From Nocardia asteroides (GTDB lineage: Bacteria; Actinomycetota; Actinomycetes; Mycobacteriales; Mycobacteriaceae), in contig NZ_CP089214.1 in the NCBI RefSeq assembly GCF_021183625.1, positions 5,704,001 through 5,768,000 on the forward strand: a DNA stretch of 64,000 nucleotides. Reading direction: 5' to 3'. Under the pieces are notes generated by a model, which was not told where the DNA came from, searched no databases, and worked only from the letters and a program-made list of their open reading frames with translations. Position 1 is the first letter of the stretch. Each line of letters starts with the position of its first letter. Of the stretch, positions 24,743 through 33,743 are shown one piece after another. The position numbers were made by a program, and so were the translations under genes.

Positions 24743-25138
24743 TCAGCCCGGCTGCAGCGCCTCCCAGCCCGCGGCGACGCCGTCGTGGCGCTGGGCGAGC
24801 CCGGCCATGCGGGAGCGCTCCTGGGAGCAGTGCAGCGCGTCCAGCACCTGGACGCGCTGGAGGAGCAGCAGCCCGGGGTCGCCGGACTCGGCCCGCGCGT
24901 ACCCGTCCTGCCCGGCCAGCTCGCAGACCCGCTCGACGTGCTCGGCCGGTACCCGGAGGTGGTGCCGGAGCACGACCTCGTCGCCCGGAACGAACCGATC
25001 GGCCCGTTCCAGCGCCGTCGACGCCGCCTCGGCATCGTCGAAACTCGCCGCCACCACGACCAGATCCGGGCGCGCCGGATCGAGCGGCACCGCCCGCGCC
25101 GAGCCGAACAGCCGCCGCCACCAGGGCCCCTCCGCCAT
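24743..25138 (-). CDS. Hypothetical protein (131 aa)
   Basis: A cytoplasmic, mostly helical protein of 131 residues: it begins MAEGPWWRRLFGSARAVPLD and continues with DLVVVAASFDDAEAASTALERADRF, which looks like an alpha/beta regulator-of-RNase-E-like or ACT-like fold but is not identifiable. The ATG at 25138 has GGAGGCAGGAG just upstream, a strong ribosome-binding site. It is divergent from ctaE with a 96-bp spacer and upstream of trpD on the same strand (95-bp gap). Good codon bias supports it as a real gene. Confidence 0.7.
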   Translation of the reverse strand: MAEGPWWRRLFGSARAVPLDPARPDLVVVAASFDDAEAASTALERADRFVPGDEVVLRHHLRVPAEHVERVCELAGQDGYARAESGDPGLLLLQRVQVLDALHCSQERSRMAGLAQRHDGVAAGWEALQPG

Positions 25139-25234
25139 CTCCTGCCTCCTTCTCGACGTGTTCTTCCCGACACGGCGGGAGCGACTTTCGCACCCGGCTA
25201 CCTCTGTCGTACTACGGCGAGTCATACTTACCCC

Positions 25235-25846
25235 GTGACGACCGCAGTAGGGACCCAAGGATCGGCCATAACCCAGCGTGTGCATTCGCTGAACCGGCCC
25301 AACATGGTGAGCGTCGGTACCATCATCTGGCTGTCCAGCGAGCTGATGTTCTTTGCCGGCCTGTTCGCGATGTATTTCGTCGCGCGCGCGCAGGCGAACG
25401 GGAACTGGCCCCCGGAGCCCACCGAGCTGAACCTGGGTCTCGCCGTTCCGGTCACCGCGGTCCTGGTCGCATCCTCCTTCACCTGCCAGATGGGCGTCTT
25501 CGCCGCCGAGCGGGGTGATGTGTTCGGGCTGCGGCGCTGGTATGCCGTCACCCTGGCCATGGGCGCGTTCTTCGTCGCCGGGCAGGGCTACGAGTACTAC
25601 CACCTGGTGCACGAGGGGACCTCGATCTCGAGCAGCGTGTACGGCTCGGTCTTCTACATCACGACCGGCTTCCACGGCCTGCACGTGATCGGCGGGCTGA
25701 TCGCGTTCGTCTTCCTGCTGGCCCGCACGAAGATGAGCAAGTTCACGCCCGCGCAGGCCACCGCGGCCATCGTCGTCTCCTACTACTGGCACTTCGTCGA
25801 CATCGTGTGGATCGCCCTGTTCGCGACGATCTACTTCGTCCGCTGA
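25235..25846 (+). CDS. ctaE: Cytochrome c oxidase subunit III
   Basis: Integral membrane subunit of aa3 oxidase, 203 residues, with five predicted helices. Family motifs visible are WLSSELMFFAGLFAMYFVARA (helix with the conserved Glu), YYHLVHEGTSISSSVYGSVFYITTGFHGLHVIGG and SYYWHFVDIVWIALFATIYF. The GTG at 25235 follows the sequence catacttacccc with no clear ribosome-binding site, so a very short or leaderless transcript is possible. It heads the ctaE-qcrC-qcrA-qcrB operon. Confidence 0.95.
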   Translation: MTTAVGTQGSAITQRVHSLNRPNMVSVGTIIWLSSELMFFAGLFAMYFVARAQANGNWPPEPTELNLGLAVPVTAVLVASSFTCQMGVFAAERGDVFGLRRWYAVTLAMGAFFVAGQGYEYYHLVHEGTSISSSVYGSVFYITTGFHGLHVIGGLIAFVFLLARTKMSKFTPAQATAAIVVSYYWHFVDIVWIALFATIYFVR

Positions 25847-25898
25847 CGCGGGCGTGGCGAAACGTAACGTCGGTTCCGTCTACTCCAAAGGGACACAG

Positions 25899-26762
25899 AT
25901 GAGTTCATCTCCCCCGTCAGCGCCGAAGCCCGCCGGCCCCGGAAAGGGCGAGGCCGGCACGATCCGCAGGCAGCGCAGGCTGCGCAGGCGGATCGCGGGC
26001 GGCCTCGCGCTCCTGGTTGGACTGGTCGGAGCCGGGTTCCTCGCGACCGCCCTCACCCCGGAGCCCCAGGTGGCGACGGCGAACGAGGACACCTCCGCGC
26101 TCATCCGCGAGGGCAATCAGCTGTACGACACCTCCTGCATCACCTGCCACGGCGCCAACCTGCAGGGCGTCGAGGACCGCGGCCCCAGCCTGATCGGCGT
26201 CGGCGAGGCCGCCGTCTACTTCCAGGTGTCCTCCGGCCGCATGCCGATGACCCGCAACGAGGCCCAGGCCGAGCGGAAGCCCCCGAAGTTCGACCCGCAG
26301 CAGACCGACGCGCTCGGCGCCTTCGTCGCGGCCAACGGCGGCGGCCCGACCGTGATCCGCGACGCGAACGGCGAGATCGCCCAGGAGTCGCTGCGCGGCA
26401 CCGACATCGGCCGCGGCTCCGAGCTGTTCCGGATGAACTGCGCCTCCTGCCACAACTTCACCGGTCGCGGCGGCGCGCTCTCCTCGGGCAAGTACGCCCC
26501 GCCGCTGGCGCCCGCCAGCGAGCAGCAGATCTACGCCGCCATGCTCACCGGCCCGCAGAACATGCCGAAGTTCTCCGATCGCCAGCTGAGCGACGAGGAG
26601 AAGCGCGACATCGTGGCGTACGTGCTGAACGTCAGGGAAGAAAAGGCGCCCGGCGGCTGGGACCTCGGCGGCTTCGGCCCCGCGACCGAGGCGCTCGCCC
26701 TCTGGGTGATCGGCGTCACGGCGGTCGTCGGTGCCGCGATGTGGATCGGAACCCGGGTATGA
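25899..26762 (+). CDS. qcrC: Ubiquinol-cytochrome c reductase dihaem cytochrome c subunit
   Basis: Actinobacterial cytochrome cc that replaces both cytochrome c1 and soluble cytochrome c, wiring bc1 directly to aa3 oxidase. The 287 residues have an N-terminal membrane helix (about 32-52), two haem c motifs (CITCH at 80-84 and CASCH at 181-185), and a C-terminal helix (about 262-284). Likely axial Met residues are in GRMPM and PQNMPKFS. The start ATG has AAAGGGA upstream; its stop overlaps the qcrA start (ATGA). Confidence 0.95.
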   Translation: MSSSPPSAPKPAGPGKGEAGTIRRQRRLRRRIAGGLALLVGLVGAGFLATALTPEPQVATANEDTSALIREGNQLYDTSCITCHGANLQGVEDRGPSLIGVGEAAVYFQVSSGRMPMTRNEAQAERKPPKFDPQQTDALGAFVAANGGGPTVIRDANGEIAQESLRGTDIGRGSELFRMNCASCHNFTGRGGALSSGKYAPPLAPASEQQIYAAMLTGPQNMPKFSDRQLSDEEKRDIVAYVLNVREEKAPGGWDLGGFGPATEALALWVIGVTAVVGAAMWIGTRV

Positions 26763-27964
26763 GTGCAGAGGAGCGCAACGACATGGTCCGGCCGGACGAG
26801 GGGTCCGAGAGCGCCGAGCGGCACGAGACTGCCGAGCGGAAGCTCGACCCCAAGGGCACCTTCACCTCCGAGCAGCTCGACGGGCTCTCCCGGGACGAGC
26901 TGGTCGCCATCGGCACCGCGCGCGACGACGTCGACGTCGCCTACCGGGCCGAGCGGTTCCCGGAGCCGGGCACCAGGGCCGAGAAGCGCGCGGAGCGGGC
27001 GGTCAGCTTCTGGTTCGCCGTCTCCGGCATCGCCGCGGCCGCGCTGGTCGGGGTCTTCCTCTTCTGGCCATGGGAGTTCAAGGGCGCGAACGAGGCGGGG
27101 CACGCCGAGTACGCGCTCTTCACCCCGCTGGTCGGGCTCACCTTCGGCATCTCGGTGCTGGTCATCGGCATCGCCGTGGTGCTGATCAGGAAGCGCTTCA
27201 TCCCGCACGAGCTCTCCATCCAGACCCGCCACGACGGGCCGTCCGACGAGGTCGAGCGGCGCACCCTCGCCGCCCAGATGTCGGACGCGCTGGAGACCAC
27301 GACGCTCGGCCGCCGCAAGATGATCACCCGCACCGCGGGCGCCGGGGTCGGCGTGCTCGGCGTCGGCGCGCTGCTGGTCTTCGTCGGCGGCCTGATCAAG
27401 AACCCGTGGGCCAAGCGTGACAAGTCGCCGCTCTGGGTCTCCGGCTGGACCCCGGACTACACCGGCGAGACCATCTACCTGCGCCGCGACACCGGTCGTC
27501 CCGAGGACGTCGTGCTGGTGCGGCCCGAAGACCTGGACGCGGGCGCCATGGAGACGGTGTTCCCGTGGAAGGAGAAGTGGCGCGGTGACTCGCACGAGAC
27601 GCTGCAGTCGCTGCGCGGCATCCGCAATGCCGTGATGCTGATCCGGCTCCGCACCGAGGACGCGGAGAGCGCCATCAAGCGCAAGGGCCAGGAGAGCTTC
27701 AACTACGGCGACTACTTCGCCTACTCGAAGATCTGCACCCACCTCGGCTGCCCGACCTCGCTGTTCGAGCAGCAGACCAACCGGATCCTGTGCCCCTGCC
27801 ACCAGTCGCAGTTCTCGGCGACCGAATGGGGCAAACCGATTTTCGGTCCGGCCGCCCGCGCCCTGCCGCAGCTGCCGATCACCGTCAATTCCGAGGGGTA
27901 CCTCGTCGCCGCCCGCGACTTCATCGAGCCGCTCGGGCCCGCCTATTGGGAGCGTCGATCATGA
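26759..27964 (+). CDS. qcrA: Rieske iron-sulfur subunit of cytochrome bc1
   Basis: Rieske protein of the actinobacterial type with three membrane helices instead of one (about 83-103, 119-140, 191-214) and a 2Fe-2S C-terminal domain. Cluster ligands are CTHLGC at 326-331 and CPCHQS at 345-350. It has 401 residues, the usual actinobacterial length. Both ends overlap neighbours by ATGA (with qcrC and qcrB), so the three bc1 subunits are translationally coupled. The N-terminal 80 residues are charged and cytoplasmic. Confidence 0.95.
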   Translation: MSAEERNDMVRPDEGSESAERHETAERKLDPKGTFTSEQLDGLSRDELVAIGTARDDVDVAYRAERFPEPGTRAEKRAERAVSFWFAVSGIAAAALVGVFLFWPWEFKGANEAGHAEYALFTPLVGLTFGISVLVIGIAVVLIRKRFIPHELSIQTRHDGPSDEVERRTLAAQMSDALETTTLGRRKMITRTAGAGVGVLGVGALLVFVGGLIKNPWAKRDKSPLWVSGWTPDYTGETIYLRRDTGRPEDVVLVRPEDLDAGAMETVFPWKEKWRGDSHETLQSLRGIRNAVMLIRLRTEDAESAIKRKGQESFNYGDYFAYSKICTHLGCPTSLFEQQTNRILCPCHQSQFSATEWGKPIFGPAARALPQLPITVNSEGYLVAARDFIEPLGPAYWERRS

Positions 27965-29640
27965 GTGCTGAAGCATCGGGCGGCCGCGCGGCCGCCCAGC
28001 TGAACGAGCTGGACGAGCGGTACCGCGCCGCCGCCTTCGTGAAGCGGTCGGTGAACAAGGTCTTCCCGACCCACTGGTCGTTCCTGCTGGGTGAAATCGC
28101 GCTGTACGCCTTCATCATCCTGCTGCTGTCCGGCATCTACCTCACGCTGTTCTTCGACCCGTCGATGACGCACGTCGTCTACGACGGCGCGTACCAGCCG
28201 CTGCGCGGCGTCGGGATGTCGCGGGCGTACGAAACGGCGCTGAACATCTCGTTCGAGGTGCGCGGCGGGCTGTTCGTGCGCCAGGTGCACCACTGGGCGG
28301 CGCTGCTCTTCGCGGCCTCGATCATCATCCACCTGTTCCGCATCTTCTTCACCGGCGCGTTCCGCAAGCCGCGCGAGGCGAACTGGGTGATCGGCTCGCT
28401 GCTGCTGATCCTGGCGATGTTCGAGGGCTTCTTCGGCTACTCGCTCCCGGACGACCTGCTCTCCGGCACCGGCCTGCGCGCCGCCTTCTCCGGCATCACC
28501 ATCTCGATCCCGGTGATCGGCACCTGGATGCACTGGCTGATCTTCAGCGGTGACTTCCCCGGCGACATCATCATCCCGCGGCTCTACATCGCGCACGTGC
28601 TGCTGCTGCCCGGCATCATCCTGGCCCTGATCGCCGCGCACGTCGCGCTGGTCTGGTACCAGAAGCACACCCAGTTCCCCGGCCCCGGCCGCACCGAGAA
28701 CAACGTGGTCGGCGCCCGCATCGTGCCGGTCTTCGCCGCCGACCAGGGCGCGTTCTTCGCCTTCACCCTCGGCATCGTGGCGATCATGGGCGGCGTGCTG
28801 CAGATCAACCCGATCTGGAACCTCGGCCCGTACAACCCGTCGCAGGTCTCGGCCGGTTCACAGCCCGACTTCTACATGATGTGGACCGACGGCATGGCCA
28901 GGCTGATGCCGCCGTGGGAGCTGTACCTGGGTCGCTACACGATCCCGGCCGCCTTCTGGGTCGCGATCATCATGGGGCTGGTCTTCACCCTGCTCGTCGC
29001 CTACCCGTGGATCGAGCGCAGGCTCACCGGCGACACCGAGGTGCACCACAACCTGCTGCAGCGGCCGCGCGACGTTCCGGTGCGGACCGCGATCGGCGCG
29101 ATGGCGATCACCTTCTACGTGGTGCTGACGCTCTCCTGCGTCAACGACATCATCGCGCTGAAGTTCGACATCTCGCTGAACGCGACCACCTGGATCGGCC
29201 GGATCGGCCTGCTGGTCGCACCGCCGATCGCCTACTTCCTGGCGTACCGGTTCTGCGTCGGCCTGCAGCGCAGCGACCGGGCGGTGCTCGAGCACGGCAT
29301 CGAGACCGGCGTGATCAAGCGGCTGCCGCACGGCGAGTACATCGAGGTGCACCAGCCGCTCGGCCCGGTGGACTCGCACGGCCACCCGCTTCCGCTGGAG
29401 TACCAGGGCGCCGTGGTGCCCAAGCGGATGAACCAGCTCGGCTCGGCCGGCCAGCCCGGCACCGGCTCCTTCTTCCGGGCCGACCCGGCGCAGGAGAGCC
29501 ACAAGAACTTCGAGCACGAGCACACGGAGGAGCGCAAGCAGCTCGCCGTGCTGCAGCGGGTGCAGGAGGAAGCCGAGCGCAACGGAAGCAACGGCCACAA
29601 CGGAAGCAATGGCCACAACGGAAGCAACGGGCACCACTGA
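27961..29640 (+). CDS. qcrB: Cytochrome b subunit of the bc1 complex
   Basis: Quinol-oxidising membrane core of the bc1 complex, 559 residues with about nine helices. Haem b ligands lie in VRQVHHWAALLFAASIIIHLFR and IYIAHV-like LYIAHVLLLPGI; the Qo-site block PYNPSQ follows. The C-terminal cytoplasmic extension, typical of actinobacteria, ends in a three-fold Asn-Gly-Ser-Asn-Gly-His repeat unusual for the family. QcrB is the target of imidazopyridine inhibitors in mycobacteria. The start overlaps the qcrA stop; a strong terminator follows 20 bp after its stop. Confidence 0.95.
   Translation: MSAEASGGRAAAQLNELDERYRAAAFVKRSVNKVFPTHWSFLLGEIALYAFIILLLSGIYLTLFFDPSMTHVVYDGAYQPLRGVGMSRAYETALNISFEVRGGLFVRQVHHWAALLFAASIIIHLFRIFFTGAFRKPREANWVIGSLLLILAMFEGFFGYSLPDDLLSGTGLRAAFSGITISIPVIGTWMHWLIFSGDFPGDIIIPRLYIAHVLLLPGIILALIAAHVALVWYQKHTQFPGPGRTENNVVGARIVPVFAADQGAFFAFTLGIVAIMGGVLQINPIWNLGPYNPSQVSAGSQPDFYMMWTDGMARLMPPWELYLGRYTIPAAFWVAIIMGLVFTLLVAYPWIERRLTGDTEVHHNLLQRPRDVPVRTAIGAMAITFYVVLTLSCVNDIIALKFDISLNATTWIGRIGLLVAPPIAYFLAYRFCVGLQRSDRAVLEHGIETGVIKRLPHGEYIEVHQPLGPVDSHGHPLPLEYQGAVVPKRMNQLGSAGQPGTGSFFRADPAQESHKNFEHEHTEERKQLAVLQRVQEEAERNGSNGHNGSNGHNGSNGHH
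29581..29634 (+). repeat. Three 18-bp repeats at the 3-prime end of qcrB
   Basis: aacggaagcaacggccac, its copy with one change, and a third with one change, encoding NGSNGH three times immediately before the final His and stop. Low-complexity cytoplasmic tail. Confidence 0.9.
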
Positions 29641-29659
29641 CCCAGCGCTCCCGATCGGA

Positions 29660-29694
29660 ACGGGCCCCGGATCCCACCTGGATCCGGGGCCCGT
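29660..29694. terminator. Hairpin terminator after qcrB
   Basis: 15-bp perfect stem (acgggccccggatcc and its complement), loop cacct, 20 bp after the qcrB stop and 4 bp before the stop of the convergent RNase AS gene; probably bidirectional. Confidence 0.88.
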
Positions 29695-29698
29695 CCTG

Positions 29699-30193
29699 TC
29701 AGCGGCTGCGCCGCCGGAACGCCTCGATGGCGTCGAACTTGGCCAGGTTGTGCCTGGCGTCGGCGAGCGCGTCGTGCGCGTCGGCCGGGACCGGGGGCAG
29801 CTCGGGGCGGCCGTGCGCGTCCCAGTGCTGGCGCAGCTCGTTGGTGTAGCGCGGGAGCGCGGTCGGCAGCTCGACCATCGAGCCCCAGAGCTGGCAGAGC
29901 GCCACGTGGTCGTAGGCGGCGACCCAGGCCCAGAGCTCCGGCTGCACGGTCGGACGGGGCAGGAAGAACGCCGCCAGGTCGTTCCGGATGCGCTCGCGGG
30001 AGCGGCGCAGCGGCGAGTGCGGCGGCGGCAGCTGCGGCAGCACGTGCCTGCGCACCCACGGCCCGGCCCTGCTCTCGTCGAATTCGGTGGAGACGGCGTA
30101 GTATTCGCGGCCGTCCTCGCACACGACGCCGATCGAGACCAGGTCGATGGTGACGCCGTCCTCGATGAACTCGCAGTCGTAGAAGTAGCGCAG
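29699..30193 (-). CDS. RNase AS-like 3-prime exoribonuclease, probable CTG start
   Basis: DEDD-family exoribonuclease like Rv2179c (RNase AS), which trims adenylate-rich 3-prime RNA ends. The 164 residues include FYDCEFIEDG (first Asp and Glu), VSTEFDESRAGPWV, AYDHVALCQLWG (second Asp) and HDALADARHNL (His and last Asp). The conserved family N-terminus RYFYD runs up to a CTG at 30193, which has AGGAG 5 bases upstream; no ATG, GTG or TTG exists there, and the first in-frame standard start (30124) would delete the first catalytic Asp. CTG is therefore the probable start. Divergent from aroG. Confidence 0.88.
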   Translation of the reverse strand: MRYFYDCEFIEDGVTIDLVSIGVVCEDGREYYAVSTEFDESRAGPWVRRHVLPQLPPPHSPLRRSRERIRNDLAAFFLPRPTVQPELWAWVAAYDHVALCQLWGSMVELPTALPRYTNELRQHWDAHGRPELPPVPADAHDALADARHNLAKFDAIEAFRRRSR

Positions 30194-30275
30194 CGTGGCT
30201 CCTCGGCTCGGTGGGCGCCGGGGATCGGCGCCGCCCGTTCACCCTATGCGGTGCCGCGGTACGTATTCTGAACTG

Positions 30276-31661
30276 GTGAATTGGACCGTCGACGTACCGA
30301 TCGACCGCTTGCCGGAACTGCCGCCGCTCCCCACCGAGCTGCGCAGCCGCCTGGACGCGGCACTCGCGCGACCCGCGCTGCAGCAGCCGTCCTGGGATCC
30401 GGAGCAGGCCGCACAGATGCGCACCGTGCTGGAGAGCGTGCCGCCCATCTGTCTGCCCGCCGAGGTGGACGAGCTGCGTGAGCGGCTCGCCGAGGTGGCC
30501 CGCGGCGAGGCCTTCCTGATGCAGGGCGGCGACTGCGCGGAGACCTTCGCCGACAACACCGAGCCGCACATCCGCGGCAATATCCGCACCCTGCTGCAGA
30601 TGGCCGTCGTGCTCACCTACGGCGCCAGCCTGCCGGTGGTGAAGGTGGCCAGGATCGCCGGGCAGTACGCCAAGCCGCGCTCGTCGGACACCGACGCGCT
30701 CGGCCTGACGTCGTACCGAGGCGACATGGTGAACTCGCTGGTCGCCGAGGCGGAGCTGCGCGTGCACGACCCCTCCCGGCTGGTCCGCGCCTACGCCAAC
30801 GCCAGCGCCGCGATGAACCTGGTGCGCGCGCTCACCGGCGCGGGCATGGCCGACCTGCACCGGGTGCACGACTGGAACCGCGACTTCGTCGCGCAGTCGC
30901 CCGCGGGCGCCAGGTACGAGGCGCTGGCCGAGGAGATCGACCGCGGGCTGCGCTTCATGACCGCCTGCCGGGTGAACGACCCGAGCCTGCAGCAGGCCAG
31001 GATCTACGCCAGCCACGAGGCGCTGGTGCTCGACTACGAGCGCGCGCTGCTGCGGCTGGCGGAGAACGCGGCGGGCGAGCCGGTGCTCTACGACCTCTCC
31101 GCGCACTTCCTGTGGATCGGCGAGCGCACCAGGCAGCTGGACGGCGCGCACATCGCGCTCGCCGAGCTGCTGGCGAACCCGATCGGGATCAAGATCGGGC
31201 CGAGCACGACGCCGGAGCTCGCGGTCGAGTACGTCGAGCGGCTGGACCCGAACAACGAGCCGGGCAGGCTCACCATCGTCTCCCGGATGGGCAACAACCG
31301 GGTGCGCGACATCCTGCCGCCCATCGTGGAGAAGGTGCAGGCCACCGGGCACCAGGTGATCTGGCAGTGCGACCCCATGCACGGCAACACCCACGAGGCC
31401 TCCACCGGCTTCAAGACCAGGCACTTCGACCGGATCGTCGACGAGGTGCAGGGCTTCTTCGAGGTGCACCGCGGGCTCGGCACGCACCCCGGCGGGCTGC
31501 ACATCGAGCTCACCGGCGAGGATGTCACCGAGTGCCTCGGCGGCGCCCAGGAGATCTCCGACCTGGATCTCTCCGGGCGCTACGAGACCGCCTGCGACCC
31601 GCGGCTCAACACCCAGCAGTCGCTGGAGCTGGCCTTCCTGGTCGCCGAGATGCTGCGGTAG
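30276..31661 (+). CDS. aroG: Class II 3-deoxy-D-arabino-heptulosonate 7-phosphate synthase
   Basis: First enzyme of the shikimate pathway, plant-like class II form of 461 residues. Motifs: FLMQGGDCAETFADN, RIAGQYAKPRSSDTD, SYRGDMVN, SAHFLWIGERTRQLDGAH, and the metal/phosphoenolpyruvate region IWQCDPMHGNTHEASTGFKTRHFD. The Cys in GGDCAE and His in MHGNTH are metal ligands. GTG start at 30276. Its stop codon abuts the stop of the convergent pknL gene with zero spacing. Confidence 0.95.
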   Translation: MNWTVDVPIDRLPELPPLPTELRSRLDAALARPALQQPSWDPEQAAQMRTVLESVPPICLPAEVDELRERLAEVARGEAFLMQGGDCAETFADNTEPHIRGNIRTLLQMAVVLTYGASLPVVKVARIAGQYAKPRSSDTDALGLTSYRGDMVNSLVAEAELRVHDPSRLVRAYANASAAMNLVRALTGAGMADLHRVHDWNRDFVAQSPAGARYEALAEEIDRGLRFMTACRVNDPSLQQARIYASHEALVLDYERALLRLAENAAGEPVLYDLSAHFLWIGERTRQLDGAHIALAELLANPIGIKIGPSTTPELAVEYVERLDPNNEPGRLTIVSRMGNNRVRDILPPIVEKVQATGHQVIWQCDPMHGNTHEASTGFKTRHFDRIVDEVQGFFEVHRGLGTHPGGLHIELTGEDVTECLGGAQEISDLDLSGRYETACDPRLNTQQSLELAFLVAEMLR

Positions 31662-33623
31662 CTACGGCAGCGCCGTGAGCGCGATCGTGGAGCCGGCCTC
31701 CACGTTCGCGCCGACTCCCGGCGTCTGCCCGATCACCACCGACCCGTCCGACGGGGTCAGCTGCCGCACCTGCACCTGCAGCCCGAGCTGCTGCAGCTCG
31801 GCGCGGGCGTTGCCGACGCTCTGGCCGACCACCAGCGGGATCCGCACCGCGTTGGAGACCAGCAGCACCACCGTGTCGCCGGACTGCAGCTGGGTGCCCG
31901 GCTGCGGGTCGGTGCCGATGGCCTTGCCGCCCTCGGTGCCGCGGTCGTACTGCTCCCTGGTCTCCGAGATCTCCAGCCCGGCCGCCTGCAGGATGCTCGC
32001 CGCCTCCTCGGTGCTGCGGCCGCTCACGTCCGGCACCTTGACCGGCGTCGAGCCGCGGCTCTTGAAGACCTTGACCTGGCCGCCGGTCGGCAGCACGGTG
32101 CCGGGCGCGGGCTCCACCCTGGCCAGGGTGCCCTTCGGCGCGCTGCTCCCGGTCTCGCCTGCGTCCACCGGGGTGAGCCCGGCATCGCGGATGGCGCGGT
32201 TGACCGCGGCGATGTCGGCGCCCGCGCTCGCCTCCGGCACCCGCGGCCTGCCGCTGGAGACCAGCACGCCGATGGTCGAGCCCTTGGTCACCTTCGAGCC
32301 CGCCGACGGGTCGCTGCCGACCACGCCGCCCACCGGGACGGTATCCGACGCCTTCTGCCTGATCTCGGTCTCGAACCCGGCCTCGGTGAGCGCGGCCACC
32401 GCGCGCTCGGTCGGCATGCCTGCGATGGCGGGCACCGCCTCGTAGCGGCCGGCGCCGAACCACCAGCCGCCGACGCCGACCACGAGGGTGAGCACCGCGA
32501 CCAGCGCAACCCAGAGCCACACCGTCTGTTTCCGGCGGTGCGGGTCGGCCGCGTACGGGTGCTGCTGCTCATAGGGGTCGTAGCGCTGCGGCTGCGGCAG
32601 GCCCGGCTCGTAGTGCACGGCGGTGCCGTGGTCGACCGGGCGCGCCGCGGTCTGCACCCGGGTGTGCTGCGGCTGCTGCCGGGGCGGCGGCGGTGGGGGC
32701 GTCTCGGCCACCCGCCTGCTGGAGCTGGTGTGCTCGGCGGATTCCCGCGGGGCCGGCACCCGGTAGGCGGGCAGCGCCAGCGACGCCGCGATCCCGCGCA
32801 GCTCGGCGGCCATCTCGGCGGCGTCGGTGAAGCGGTGGCTCGGCTCGCGGGCGGTGGCGCGGGCGACCAGCTCGTCGAACTCGCGGGGGACGCCGTCGAT
32901 GAAGGCGCTCGGCGGCGGCACGTCGTTCTCGATCCGCTGGTAGGCCACCGAGAGCGAGGTGTCGCCGGTGAACGGCACCCGGCCGGTGAGCAGCTCGAAG
33001 ATCAGGATGCCGAAGGCGTAGACGTCCGAGCGGGCGTCCGCGGTGCCGCTGGTGACCTGCTCGGGGGAGAGGTAGGCGGCGGTGCCGAGGATGACGCTCG
33101 CCGAGGTGGTCGTCGCCGCGGCGACCGCGCGGACCAGGCCGAAGTCGGCGATCTTCACCTCGCCGGCGTCCGAGATGAGCACGTTCTCCGGCTTGATGTC
33201 GCGGTGCACCAGCCCGGCCCGGTGCGCAACGCCGACCGCGCCGAGCGCCGGCTCGGCCACCGCGCGCACCGCGTGCGGCGGCATCGGGCCGCGCTCGCGG
33301 AGCAGCTCGCGCAGCGTGCCGCCCTCGACCAGCTCCATGATCAGGAACGGGTGCTCACCGTCGACGCCCTGGTCGTACACCGCGACCAGCGAGGGGTGCT
33401 TGAGCTTGGCCACCGAGCGCGCCTCGAACTCGAAGCGGGCGAGGAACTGCGGATCGGAGGCGAAGCGCGGATCCATCACCTTGATCGCGACCGGGCGGTC
33501 CAGCCGGGTGTCGACGCCGCGGAAGACCGTCGACATCCCGCCCCGGGCGATCGGCGCATCGATGCGATAACGCCCTTCGAGCATCTGGCCGATCACGTGT
33601 TCCTCCGGATTCCGAACGTCCAC
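31662..33623 (-). CDS. pknL: Ser/Thr protein kinase with four PASTA repeats (PknL type)
   Basis: Membrane kinase of 653 residues. Cytoplasmic kinase domain about 17-280: glycine loop ARGGMSTVFRG, AIKVMDP lysine, HRDIKPENVLI catalytic loop, DFGLVRA, and a Ser-rich activation loop. A proline-rich juxtamembrane stretch precedes one helix (about 370-390, VWLWVALVAVLTLVVGVGGWW). Outside are four PASTA repeats (about 395-653), predicted to bind muropeptide or lipid II. M. tuberculosis PknL as I recall it is much shorter and lacks PASTA, whereas corynebacterial PknL has them. Divergent from its likely substrate, the DNA-binding protein at 33744. Confidence 0.93.
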   Translation of the reverse strand: MDVRNPEEHVIGQMLEGRYRIDAPIARGGMSTVFRGVDTRLDRPVAIKVMDPRFASDPQFLARFEFEARSVAKLKHPSLVAVYDQGVDGEHPFLIMELVEGGTLRELLRERGPMPPHAVRAVAEPALGAVGVAHRAGLVHRDIKPENVLISDAGEVKIADFGLVRAVAAATTTSASVILGTAAYLSPEQVTSGTADARSDVYAFGILIFELLTGRVPFTGDTSLSVAYQRIENDVPPPSAFIDGVPREFDELVARATAREPSHRFTDAAEMAAELRGIAASLALPAYRVPAPRESAEHTSSSRRVAETPPPPPPRQQPQHTRVQTAARPVDHGTAVHYEPGLPQPQRYDPYEQQHPYAADPHRRKQTVWLWVALVAVLTLVVGVGGWWFGAGRYEAVPAIAGMPTERAVAALTEAGFETEIRQKASDTVPVGGVVGSDPSAGSKVTKGSTIGVLVSSGRPRVPEASAGADIAAVNRAIRDAGLTPVDAGETGSSAPKGTLARVEPAPGTVLPTGGQVKVFKSRGSTPVKVPDVSGRSTEEAASILQAAGLEISETREQYDRGTEGGKAIGTDPQPGTQLQSGDTVVLLVSNAVRIPLVVGQSVGNARAELQQLGLQVQVRQLTPSDGSVVIGQTPGVGANVEAGSTIALTALP

Positions 33624-33743
33624 CCCTCGCCATGCCTGGCGACGGGCGATGCGGCCGCCGGTGCGGCCGGTGTCGATGGTATCGGCGCGACCGCGCCGGG
33701 TGGATCACGACGTGCGGGAACCGACCGTCTACCGTAGTTGCCC

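Noticed and set aside
29232..31502. 756-codon minus-strand frame across qcrB, RNase AS and aroG
   Set aside because: Crosses three well-supported genes and a terminator; an open frame by GC bias only.
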